From the NCBI GenBank assembly GCA_900546105.1, contig URBP01000100.1, forward strand, positions 1 through 6,101: a DNA stretch of 6,101 bases. The letters run 5' to 3'. The notes under the pieces were generated by a model. It was not told the origin of the DNA. It was given only the letters and a program-made list of their open reading frames with translations, and did no database searches. The stretch comes from an uncultured Collinsella sp. (lineage in GTDB: Bacteria > Actinomycetota > Coriobacteriia > Coriobacteriales > Coriobacteriaceae). The position numbers and the translations under genes are program-made. Position 1 is the stretch's first letter. The number at the start of each line of letters is the position of its first letter. Shown here in pieces: positions 1-5,177 of the stretch.

Positions 1-45
1 CCACCGAGATCTACACTCTTTCCCTACACGACGCTCTTCCGATCT
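1..45 (+). other. Illumina TruSeq P5 adapter remnant (not genomic)
   Basis: These bases match the last 45 bases of the 58-base Illumina universal P5 adapter, ending with the characteristic ACGCTCTTCCGATCT. The match is to a synthetic sequence known from sequencing-library chemistry, so this is untrimmed adapter joined to a contig end. It should be masked. The YebC reading frame starts to make sense exactly at base 46, which fits an adapter-insert junction between 45 and 46. Confidence 0.98.
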
Positions 46-696
46 GGTCTCGGAGCCCTTGACCTGGACGCCCTGCTCCTCGAGCGCCTTGGAGACAGCC
101 ATGACCTCGTTGGCAGTAGTCCAGACGATCCACTCCTCGCCGGCGTCCTCGTAGTCTTCGCCACCGGCCTCGGCGATGGCCATCATGAACTCATCCTCGT
201 CACCGGCAGCACCGTTGGCGATCATGGTCTCCTTCTTGGCGTTCTCGTCCAGGATCTCCTTGGCGACGACGATCTGGCCCTTGCGCTCAAACTGGAAGGC
301 GACGGAGCCGGAGGTGCCCAGGTTGCCACCAGCGTGGGAGAAGGCGGAACGGACATCAGCGGCAGTACGGTTGCGGTTGTCGGTCAGGCAGTCGACGTAG
401 ACGGCGACACCGGCGGGACCGTAGCCCTCGTACACGATGTTCTCGTAGACGGCGGCGTCAGCACCCGAACCAAAAGCCTTGTCGATAGCGGACTTGATCT
501 TGTCCTTAGGCATGGACTGAGCCTTAGCCTTGGCAACGGCAGCGGCGAGGCTGGCGTTGTTCTCGGGCAGCGGGTCACCGCCGAGACGGGCAGCAACGGT
601 GATGTTGCGGCTGAGCTTGGAGAAGAGGGCGGAACGCTTGGCGTCCTGCGCGCCCTTACGATGCTTGGTTGTGGCCCACTTAGAGTGTCCGGACAT
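46..696 (-). CDS. yebC: YebC/PmpR (TACO1) family protein, 3' end missing
   Basis: 217 codons are open from ATG at 696 to the adapter junction, with no stop. The N-terminus MSGHSKWATTKHRKGAQDAK is the family hallmark. Further conserved blocks are EGYGP at residues 90-94, DNRNRT at 106-111 and GGNLGT at 123-128, followed by the acidic middle domain (about 140-190). Family members are usually about 240-250 residues, so roughly 30-40 C-terminal residues are lost, by assembly and not by mutation. The start is supported by AGGAGA at 702-707, five bases upstream. Known family biology: first described as DNA-binding transcriptional regulators, more recently shown for some members to act on ribosomes and relieve stalling at proline-rich stretches. 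The role cannot be resolved from sequence. It is cytoplasmic. It is separated from the upstream membrane-protein gene by 164 bases, so it probably has its own promoter. Confidence 0.95.
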
Positions 697-764
697 ACGT
701 GTCTCCTATCGGTTTCGACCTAAAGCCCAGCGCAGATGCTCGGGCAATATAAACAAACGTCGTT

Positions 765-793
765 ATGATATACCTACTGGCCTGCGAGATAAA
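765..793 (-). promoter_or_regulatory. Possible yebC promoter
   Basis: On the minus strand TTTATC (793-788) and TATCAT (770-765) are separated by 17 bases, about 70 bases before the yebC ATG. Both boxes deviate from the sigma-70 consensus, and an overlapping TATATC is an alternative -10. It is the best candidate in this gap, but weak. Confidence 0.3.
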
Positions 794-826
794 CCCCAAA
801 ATGAAGGCGTCGTGATGATGGCCCCT

Positions 827-859
827 TTGGTGCAAAGAAACCTGACCCCAATGCACCAA
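827..859. repeat. Inverted repeat around a CCTGACCCC core
   Basis: Perfect 8-base arms, TTGGTGCA (827-834) and TGCACCAA (852-859), enclose 17 bases containing CCTGACCCC (841-849; TGGGGTCAGG on the other strand). It lies just after the stop of the membrane-protein gene. Read on the minus strand, the hairpin is followed by AGGGGCC and not a T-run, so it is not a standard intrinsic terminator. It may stabilise or process the 3' end. The core resembles the GGGACAGG motif of the other gaps with one change, so I group it with that repeat family. Confidence 0.6.
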
Positions 860-860
860 G

Positions 861-3041
861 TTAGGACCAGAGGAAGTCGCTGCGGGTGACGGTGGCGCCG
901 ATGGCGAAGGGCATGCAGGCGATGACCGGATACAGGTAGCGCATGTAAGTCGAGCCGTTGCACGGGCCAATCAGGCACATGGCGAGTACGCCCAACAGCG
1001 GCACCCAGATCGCCAGCGCACGCCATGAATGACGACGCAGCAGGTAGACCACCACGGCGATCATGATCCACACATAGGTGGCCGAGCTCATAGTGAGCGA
1101 AATAAACGGGATGCGCTGCACCGCCACACGGTACAGATTGATCAGGTGGTCGCACCAGCGCACCACGTTGCTGTCAACCGGATGGAAGTCGAAGTACTTG
1201 AGGTTGTCGGGGCGCGCCATGATCTCGGCACTACGCGCCGTGCTGTAGACCCAGGCATCGCGCGCGCTCGGATAAAAATAACCATAGTAGTTATTGATAA
1301 GCGCCGAAATATAGCACTCGGGATCCTTCTTAAACATCTGGGCCCACACCTCAAAATAGGCCTTGATGTCCTCCTGCGAGGCGTACTCGTTGAAGCAATT
1401 TTTGACGGCATCCGACTTATCCGGGTTGTAGCGGCGGCCCAGATTCTCGTACTTGAGCACACGGTCGATCACGGCACGCTCTTCGTCGGTCACCAAGCCA
1501 TCGCAAGGAGCCTCCACGATGGTGCCGTCCTCCTTAACCGTGGGGTTGACGCCCGAGTTGAGGCCGTCGTGCTTTTGGACGAAACGAGCGGTCTGCTGAA
1601 ACGGAATCGAGAGGATTTCGCGCTTGGAGCCGGGCGTAATGTCGTGCGCCGGCATAAAGACCTTGGTGAAGTACGTATTGGAGGCAAGACAGAGTACAAG
1701 CACCGCGAGAACGCCAACCCAGCGGAAACGCGGGATGGCGCCCGAAGGCGCAGCACCAGTCTGCTTGGCTGCACGACGAGCCACATGCACGTCCCATACG
1801 CAAAACGCCGCCGCGATTACGCATGCCGCCAAGGGAAACACCAGGCCGCCGTTGCGCAGAAACGTGGAACCCATGGCGCCCAGAGCGAGCAGCAGCCAGT
1901 CGTGGCGCGCAAAGAGCACGGGGGCCTTCTCGCCCGCTCGCTCGGCATTGGCATCACGACGGGGCAGGCCGCATGCCACGAGCTTAACGGCCTGCACCAG
2001 CAGCACCAAAAACGCGTCGGCAAAGAGCACGTCTTTGGTGAGCAGGGCCGCGTAGTTAGAGAACATCGGCATAAACGCAAAGAACAGCAGGATCGCACCG
2101 CGAACCGGCAGGCTCACGCCCAGTTTGCGCAGCGACGAAATGGAATAGGCCATGCAGGCAGCCGTGATGACAAATTGAGCGCAGCTATAGATGATGAGGC
2201 CCGCGTTAGCGCTGTTGAACAGCGAAAGCCCCAGCTGAACGCACGAGCCGATAATGGCCGTGTGCACTACGGGATGATGCCCGTTGAGCAGCACGCTGGG
2301 GTTGAGTAGGCGCAGGTAGTCGCTCGTGCCGTTGGGATAGTTGAACCACTGGCGAATCTGCGCGCCGGTGTCCCCCATAAAAAGGCCGGGCAGCGAAGCG
2401 ATGAGCGTGGGCGCCCAGGCGACCATAAGCACCAGGAAGGGCCCGGCAAAGGGATGGACCGAGAGCACGGCGTGAGCCACACGCCATACGCGGCCAAAGT
2501 GCGCCTCCGAAAACGGAATGCGCCGAGAGCTCAGCCAATCTAGACACTCAAAAGCCAGATAGAAAGCCACGATCGCTAGGAGCATCCAGCCCGCGCCGCC
2601 AATCCAGGCGCAGATGATGCGGGCCTTGTCGCCAAAAACAATCTCGGCCGAGTCGGTGAGATCGTAGCTGCGGCCGAACACCATGCAGATGGCGAAAAAC
2701 AGCGACGGCAGAATGATCGATGGACGCCAGGTGTCGCCACGGCCAAAGAACACGTAGCGAAACGGCAAGGTGAGCAGGCAGGCAAGTGCAAGCAGCATGA
2801 CCGCGGTATGGCCGGCAAACGAGAGGAGTACCTCGTAGCACACGTACAGCATGCCCGAGGCTTTGGGGTCAATCGCCAAGACTGCGTTGCTCGACACCGG
2901 GGCGGGATCGATGGAAAACGCCGTGGTCGCCAACAGCGCAAGCAAAAAAGCGATGAGCGTCTGCTTGGCGGGGTAGCGCTTAAACCAGACGATGCGGGCA
3001 GCGTCGCGCGCAGCCGTTGTGGAGAGATCGGAATCCTTCAC
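861..3041 (-). CDS. DUF6020-like polytopic membrane protein, putative GT-C-type glycosyltransferase
   Basis: 726 residues with about 13-15 hydrophobic segments: roughly 25-44, 68-93, 106-124, 141-165, 197-220, 258-303 (two), 312-355 (two), 380-416 (two), 438-456, then 645-668, 672-692 and 702-718. Between about 460 and 645 lies a large soluble domain, probably outside the membrane. Motifs I associate with DUF6020 are GLFMGDTG (219-226), NGHHPVVHT (253-261), TKD (335-337), LRNGGL (395-400), SIPFQQTAR (478-486) and MRYLYP (700-705). The fold plan recalls GT-C glycosyltransferases that use lipid-linked sugars. Activity and substrate are unknown, and the GT role is inference. The start is GTG at 3041, preceded by AGAAAGG with a rather long 11-base spacing; no better start lies upstream before an in-frame stop near 3092. 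It stands between lgt and yebC with gaps of 145 and 164 bases, so it looks like a single-gene unit. The family call is from recalled motifs, not from a search. Confidence 0.8.
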   Translation of the reverse strand: MKDSDLSTTAARDAARIVWFKRYPAKQTLIAFLLALLATTAFSIDPAPVSSNAVLAIDPKASGMLYVCYEVLLSFAGHTAVMLLALACLLTLPFRYVFFGRGDTWRPSIILPSLFFAICMVFGRSYDLTDSAEIVFGDKARIICAWIGGAGWMLLAIVAFYLAFECLDWLSSRRIPFSEAHFGRVWRVAHAVLSVHPFAGPFLVLMVAWAPTLIASLPGLFMGDTGAQIRQWFNYPNGTSDYLRLLNPSVLLNGHHPVVHTAIIGSCVQLGLSLFNSANAGLIIYSCAQFVITAACMAYSISSLRKLGVSLPVRGAILLFFAFMPMFSNYAALLTKDVLFADAFLVLLVQAVKLVACGLPRRDANAERAGEKAPVLFARHDWLLLALGAMGSTFLRNGGLVFPLAACVIAAAFCVWDVHVARRAAKQTGAAPSGAIPRFRWVGVLAVLVLCLASNTYFTKVFMPAHDITPGSKREILSIPFQQTARFVQKHDGLNSGVNPTVKEDGTIVEAPCDGLVTDEERAVIDRVLKYENLGRRYNPDKSDAVKNCFNEYASQEDIKAYFEVWAQMFKKDPECYISALINNYYGYFYPSARDAWVYSTARSAEIMARPDNLKYFDFHPVDSNVVRWCDHLINLYRVAVQRIPFISLTMSSATYVWIMIAVVVYLLRRHSWRALAIWVPLLGVLAMCLIGPCNGSTYMRYLYPVIACMPFAIGATVTRSDFLWS

Positions 3042-3061
3042 AGTCCAAAGAGCCTTTCTAG

Positions 3062-3100
3062 AAACCTGCCAAAAAGGGACAGGTTTATTTTAGCAGGTTT
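3062..3100. repeat. Inverted/direct repeat with GGGACAGG core
   Basis: AAACCTGC (3062-3069) pairs with GCAGGTTT (3093-3100). CAGGTTT also occurs at 3080-3086, so AAACCTG can alternatively pair with the inner copy, giving two mutually exclusive hairpins. GGGACAGG sits at 3076-3083. It occupies the presumed leader of the membrane-protein gene, only 20-60 bases before its GTG, so alternative folding could affect expression. That is speculation; repeat-family membership is the simpler reading. Confidence 0.55.
3087..3092 (-). promoter_or_regulatory. Possible -10 box for the membrane-protein gene
   Basis: TAAAAT on the minus strand (3092-3087) matches TATAAT at five of six positions and lies 45 bases before the GTG start. 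No good -35 box is found at 16-18 bases upstream, and the box falls inside the repeat at 3062-3100, so the A/T run may be coincidental. Confidence 0.28.
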
Positions 3101-3142
3101 TATCTGGGGAAACGTTACGGTTCTGTCATCGTTGCCCAGCAA

Positions 3143-3177
3143 ACCACCACAAAGGTGCCTGTCCCCTTTGTGGTGGT
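3143..3177. repeat. Perfect 13-base hairpin after lgt, possible terminator
   Basis: ACCACCACAAAGG (3143-3155) and CCTTTGTGGTGGT (3165-3177) are perfectly complementary around a 9-base loop; CCTGTCCCC (3158-3166) spans the loop and the start of the right arm. The hairpin begins ten bases beyond the lgt stop codon in the direction of lgt transcription, where a terminator is expected. The transcript after the stem reads TTGCTGGG, which is a poor U-tract. It therefore could slow or end transcription, but it resembles a REP-type element at least as much as an intrinsic terminator. Confidence 0.75.
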
Positions 3178-3187
3178 ATGTGGTGGT
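3169..3187. repeat. Direct repeat TGTGGTGGT touching the lgt stop codon
   Basis: TGTGGTGGT occurs at 3169-3177 and again at 3179-3187, one base apart. The first copy is part of the hairpin's right arm and the second runs into the first base of the lgt stop triplet (3187-3189). The second copy could replace the first in pairing with the left arm, making a longer-looped alternative hairpin. Confidence 0.7.
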
Positions 3188-4008
3188 TAGGCGTCGAGGT
3201 AGATGCGCTGGGGGCGATTGCGGCGACGCGCAAAGATGACGAGCGCCAGGCCCGCAATAACGAGCGGAAGGCTCAGCAGCTGACCCATCGTGATGACGCC
3301 GCCCAGCAGATAGCCAAGCTGGGCGTCGGGCACGCGCACGAACTCGACGAGGAAGCGGACGATGCCGTAACCCATCACAAACACGCCCATAAACGTGCCC
3401 TGGGGCAGCAGCGGCTTTTTGCGGCTGAGCACCTGCAGGATGCAGAAGAGCACAATGCCCTCAAGAAATGCCTCGTAGAGTTGGGAGGGGTGACGCGGCA
3501 TATCGCCCGCAGTGCCACCGAAGACCACGCCCCAGGGCAGATCGGTCGGCTTGCCCCACAGCTCACCGTTGACAAAGTTGGCACAACGGCCCAGACACAA
3601 GGCCAGCGGCGCGCCTATGACGGCAAGGTCTGCCAAAGTCCAGGCATCGAGCTTATACATGCGGCATACGATGATGCCGCCCAAGATGCCGCCGACCAGG
3701 CCACCGTGGAAGCTCATGCCGCCCTCGTTGGTGGCAAAGATCTCGAGCGGGTGGGTCCAATAGTAGCCGTCGCCGTAAAAGATGACGTAGAACAGGCGCG
3801 CGCCGATGATGAGGCCAAAGACCGCGCCGACCACGACGCTCGTCAGGTCATCAATCGTGATGTTAAAGCCCCAACGACGCTGCGTGCGGTACATAACGAC
3901 CGCCGTGAGCAGAGCACCGACCACGTAGGCCAGGCCGTACCAGTAGATGGTGATGGGGCCCGCCGAGATCGCGACGGGATCAAGCATATGGTAGAGGTCG
4001 TTGAGCAT
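3187..4008 (-). CDS. lgt: Prolipoprotein diacylglyceryl transferase (Lgt)
   Basis: Integral membrane enzyme that moves diacylglycerol from phosphatidylglycerol to the lipobox cysteine of prolipoproteins, the first step of lipoprotein maturation. From ATG at 4008 it is 273 residues, normal for the family. The Lgt signature is intact: G140, R141, N144, F145, N147, E149 and G152 in GRCANFVNGELWG. Also present are HGG (101-103, the conserved histidine), RHPSQLYE (172-179) and the C-terminal R218/E222/R225 block ending PDAQ. About seven hydrophobic segments are visible, with a basic tail RRRNRPQR. I chose ATG 4008 over an in-frame ATG at 4035 because AGGGGG sits six bases before 4008, whereas the longer start lies directly after a stem-loop and has no ribosome site. 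It follows the nifU gene by 109 bases, may be read from the same transcript, and ends at a strong hairpin. Confidence 0.97.
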   Translation of the reverse strand: MLNDLYHMLDPVAISAGPITIYWYGLAYVVGALLTAVVMYRTQRRWGFNITIDDLTSVVVGAVFGLIIGARLFYVIFYGDGYYWTHPLEIFATNEGGMSFHGGLVGGILGGIIVCRMYKLDAWTLADLAVIGAPLALCLGRCANFVNGELWGKPTDLPWGVVFGGTAGDMPRHPSQLYEAFLEGIVLFCILQVLSRKKPLLPQGTFMGVFVMGYGIVRFLVEFVRVPDAQLGYLLGGVITMGQLLSLPLVIAGLALVIFARRRNRPQRIYLDA

Positions 4009-4014
4009 ATCGAT

Positions 4015-4020
4015 CCCCCT
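4015..4020 (-). promoter_or_regulatory. Ribosome binding site that sets the lgt start
   Basis: AGGGGG on the minus strand, six bases before ATG 4008. It lies inside the region that would encode the first residues if ATG 4035 were used, which argues for the shorter protein. Confidence 0.75.
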
Positions 4021-4035
4021 GCTCCCTACATACAA

Positions 4036-4068
4036 ATGCGGCCGCGGGCCTTACGCTCGCAGCCGCAT
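4036..4068 (-). terminator. GC-rich stem-loop between nifU and lgt
   Basis: ATGCGGCCGCG (4036-4046) and CGCAGCCGCAT (4058-4068) form an 11-pair stem with one G-T wobble and an 11-base loop. In the minus-strand transcript the stem is followed by TTTGT and then the lgt ribosome site. The T-tract is short, so it may be a weak terminator or attenuator that reduces read-through from nifU into lgt, or a processing site. No clear promoter for lgt is visible in this gap. Confidence 0.45.
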
Positions 4069-4085
4069 ATTTGGGCGTAACGTCT

Positions 4086-4116
4086 ATGCGAAGCGTACCG
4101 TCCGCAGCTTTCGCAT
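4086..4116. repeat. Stem-loop directly after the nifU stop
   Basis: ATGCGAAGC (4086-4094) pairs with GCTTTCGCAT (4107-4116) with a one-base bulge and a 12-base loop. It starts one base after the nifU stop codon and has no T-run behind it. Together with the stem at 4036-4068 it gives two hairpins in tandem. Possible roles are 3'-end protection of the nifU message or a factor-dependent stop. Confidence 0.5.
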
Positions 4117-4117
4117 C

Positions 4118-4396
4118 TTAGAACGGCGCGTACTCGTCGTACAGGTCCTCGGCCTCGCCGGAAGCATTGACCTGCTCAACGCGGGTAATGCCGGGCACAT
4201 GCTCCTTCAGGATGCGCTCGATACCCATGGAAAGGGTTAGCGAGCTCATGGGGCAGCCGGCGCAGGCGCCCTGCAGCTCCAGCTTGACAACGCCCTCGTC
4301 GTCGACGCCCACATACTCCATATCGCCGCCGTCGGCCTGCAGGTTGGGGCGAATCTCTTCAAGAACCTTCTTAAGCAGCTCTTCGTTAACAGCCAC
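4118..4396 (-). CDS. NifU C-terminal domain Fe-S scaffold protein
   Basis: A 92-residue cytoplasmic protein that consists only of the NifU C-terminal (Nfu-type) domain. Family role: binds a labile iron-sulfur cluster between subunits and passes it to apo-proteins. The sequence shows the N-terminal helix with NLQADGGDMEYV (18-29), and the cluster-binding pair C45 and C48 in CAGCPMSS. The acidic end DLYDEYAPF is probably a flexible tail. The length fits stand-alone NifU-like proteins of Gram-positive bacteria. The start is GTG at 4396 with AAAGGAG (4402-4408) five bases upstream, an excellent match. No suf or isc genes are adjacent in this window, so it acts as a separately placed carrier. It is followed by two hairpins and then lgt. 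Confidence 0.93.
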   Translation of the reverse strand: MAVNEELLKKVLEEIRPNLQADGGDMEYVGVDDEGVVKLELQGACAGCPMSSLTLSMGIERILKEHVPGITRVEQVNASGEAEDLYDEYAPF

Positions 4397-4418
4397 AGGG
4401 GCTCCTTTCTCACAATAA

Positions 4419-4434
4419 CGCGGGCACGCCCGCG
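4419..4434. repeat. Short GC palindrome in the nifU leader
   Basis: CGCGGGC (4419-4425) and GCCCGCG (4428-4434) are perfect complements separated by two bases, so six or so pairs with a four-base loop can form. It lies ten bases upstream of the nifU ribosome site. GGACAGGGG at 4434-4442 abuts it and resembles the GGGACAGG motif seen elsewhere. It could be a leader hairpin or the end of the preceding transcript, but there is no good T-tract. Confidence 0.4.
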
Positions 4435-4505
4435 GACAGGGGCTATGTTACTACAGCCATGTACCCGCTTAGGCGCCAGCCATGCGTGCGGACACGACTT
4501 TCACG

Positions 4506-4557
4506 AGCAGTCAATTTGGGACGGGGCTCTTTTAGCTGCTTTTTGTTGCCAGCTGGC
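4506..4557. repeat. GGGACGGGG element and palindrome after the dCMP deaminase gene
   Basis: GGGACGGGG lies at 4518-4526, flanked by short arms AGCAG (4506-4510) and CTGCT (4536-4540). A perfect 10-base palindrome GCCAGCTGGC sits at 4548-4557, and AGCTG (4534-4538) can also pair with CAGCT (4550-4554). In the minus direction, the palindrome comes 11 bases after the deaminase stop and is followed by AACAAAAAG and not T-residues. On the plus strand the T-runs would follow a stem, but no gene is read that way. The stretch is most like a repeat element with possible termination function. Confidence 0.45.
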
Positions 4558-4568
4558 GTTGCCACGCG

Positions 4569-5093
4569 CTACTGCTGAGCCTGCCCCTCGGTGCCGATGT
4601 GAACATCGACGATAACCTGGCGATAGCTAATGCCGCAGGAGTCGAGGATGCGACGGCTGATACGGCCGTCGTCGGTATCGGCATACTTGTTGTCCAGGTA
4701 GACAACCTCGCCCACGCCCACTTGCGCCAAAATCTTGGCGCAGTCGTGGCACGGAAACAGCGTGACGTAGACCGTGGAACCCTCAAGGTCCTTGAGCGAA
4801 CCACGGTAGTTGAGCACGGCGTTTGCCTCGGCATGCACCACGTAGTTGTGCTTGTCCTGCAACGGGTCGTCGCTCGTGCCCCACGGGAAAAAGTCGTCGT
4901 TGAGCGCCGAGGGCGTACCGTTGTAGCCCACCGAAAGGATGCGGTGGTTGGTGCTGGCGATGCACGCGCCCACCTGCGTGTTGGGGTCCTTACTGCGGCG
5001 CTGCGCGGCGATGGCCACGCTCATAAGGAACTCGTCCCAGCTAATGACGTCCAGGCGCTTGCCTGACGAAGTTTGATGAAGATCGTCCGACAT
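4569..5093 (-). CDS. Deoxycytidylate (dCMP) deaminase
   Basis: Zinc enzyme, dCMP + H2O to dUMP + NH3, supplying thymidylate synthase; cytoplasmic. From ATG at 5093 it has 174 residues. The cytidine-deaminase zinc site is complete: H88-A-E90 (HAEANAV, E90 the proton shuttle) and PC115-HD-C118. Also seen are RSKDPNTQVGACI (33-45), GYNGTP (56-61) and FFPWG (68-72), a set that recalls vertebrate DCTD more than B. subtilis ComEB. In the family dCTP activates and dTTP inhibits; whether that holds here is unknown. The start at 5093 is supported by GGAGGT (5101-5106) seven bases upstream. A longer in-frame start at 5129 is unlikely because its ATG overlaps the TACAAT -10 box. No thymidylate synthase gene is nearby. 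The stop is TAG. comEB is a possible symbol, but I did not assign it because of the DCTD-like sequence. Confidence 0.92.
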   Translation of the reverse strand: MSDDLHQTSSGKRLDVISWDEFLMSVAIAAQRRSKDPNTQVGACIASTNHRILSVGYNGTPSALNDDFFPWGTSDDPLQDKHNYVVHAEANAVLNYRGSLKDLEGSTVYVTLFPCHDCAKILAQVGVGEVVYLDNKYADTDDGRISRRILDSCGISYRQVIVDVHIGTEGQAQQ

Positions 5094-5100
5094 GGCAGAC

Positions 5101-5106
5101 ACCTCC
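5101..5106 (-). promoter_or_regulatory. Ribosome binding site that sets the dCMP deaminase start
   Basis: GGAGGT on the minus strand, seven bases from ATG 5093. It is a near-perfect Shine-Dalgarno sequence and decides for the shorter of two in-frame starts. Confidence 0.8.
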
Positions 5107-5127
5107 GTAATCGCAATAGTTTGACCC

Positions 5128-5133
5128 ATTGTA
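5128..5133 (-). promoter_or_regulatory. -10 box of the dCMP deaminase gene
   Basis: TACAAT on the minus strand (5133-5128) matches the sigma-70 -10 consensus at five of six positions and would place the transcript start about 5121, leaving a leader of roughly 28 bases with the GGAGGT site inside it. No convincing -35 box is seen at the usual spacing. It implies that the gene need not depend on read-through from coaX. Confidence 0.5.
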
Positions 5134-5143
5134 GCAGGTGAAA

Positions 5144-5164
5144 GGTGGAGGCGTTTGTCCCACC
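5144..5164. repeat. Weak inverted repeat with TGTCCC after coaX
   Basis: GGTGG (5144-5148) and CCACC (5160-5164) can form five pairs around 11 bases. TGTCCC at 5156-5161 (GGGACA on the minus strand) recalls the GGGACAGG motif. In the coaX transcript the stem is followed by TTTCACC, so it might act as a poor terminator 13 bases after the coaX stop. Short arms make this uncertain. Confidence 0.3.
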
Positions 5165-5177
5165 GGCGCCCTCACTT

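Noticed and set aside
46..51. GGTCTC (BsaI site) directly after the adapter, suggestive of a cloning junction
   Set aside because: The six bases fall in the YebC frame and encode ordinary residues continuous with the family sequence, so chance is the simpler explanation.
827..859. Intrinsic terminator of the membrane-protein gene
   Set aside because: A stem is present but no T-run follows it on the transcribed strand, so I kept it only as an inverted repeat.
1029..2309. A 426-codon open frame on the plus strand
   Set aside because: It is antisense to the membrane-protein gene, rich in His, Arg and Gln with no recognisable motif and no ribosome site. It is the typical mirror frame of GC-rich hydrophobic coding DNA.
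4009..4035. Nine-residue N-terminal extension of Lgt from ATG 4035
   Set aside because: The longer start has no ribosome site and begins just after a stem-loop, while AGGGGG inside the extension correctly positions ATG 4008.
3178..4080. A 300-codon open frame on the plus strand
   Set aside because: It is fully antisense to lgt, whose minus-strand protein has all family motifs. The plus-strand product is low in hydrophobics and unlike any family I know.
4599..5066. A 155-codon plus-strand frame opposite the dCMP deaminase
   Set aside because: It is a mirror frame of the deaminase, without a ribosome site or motif.
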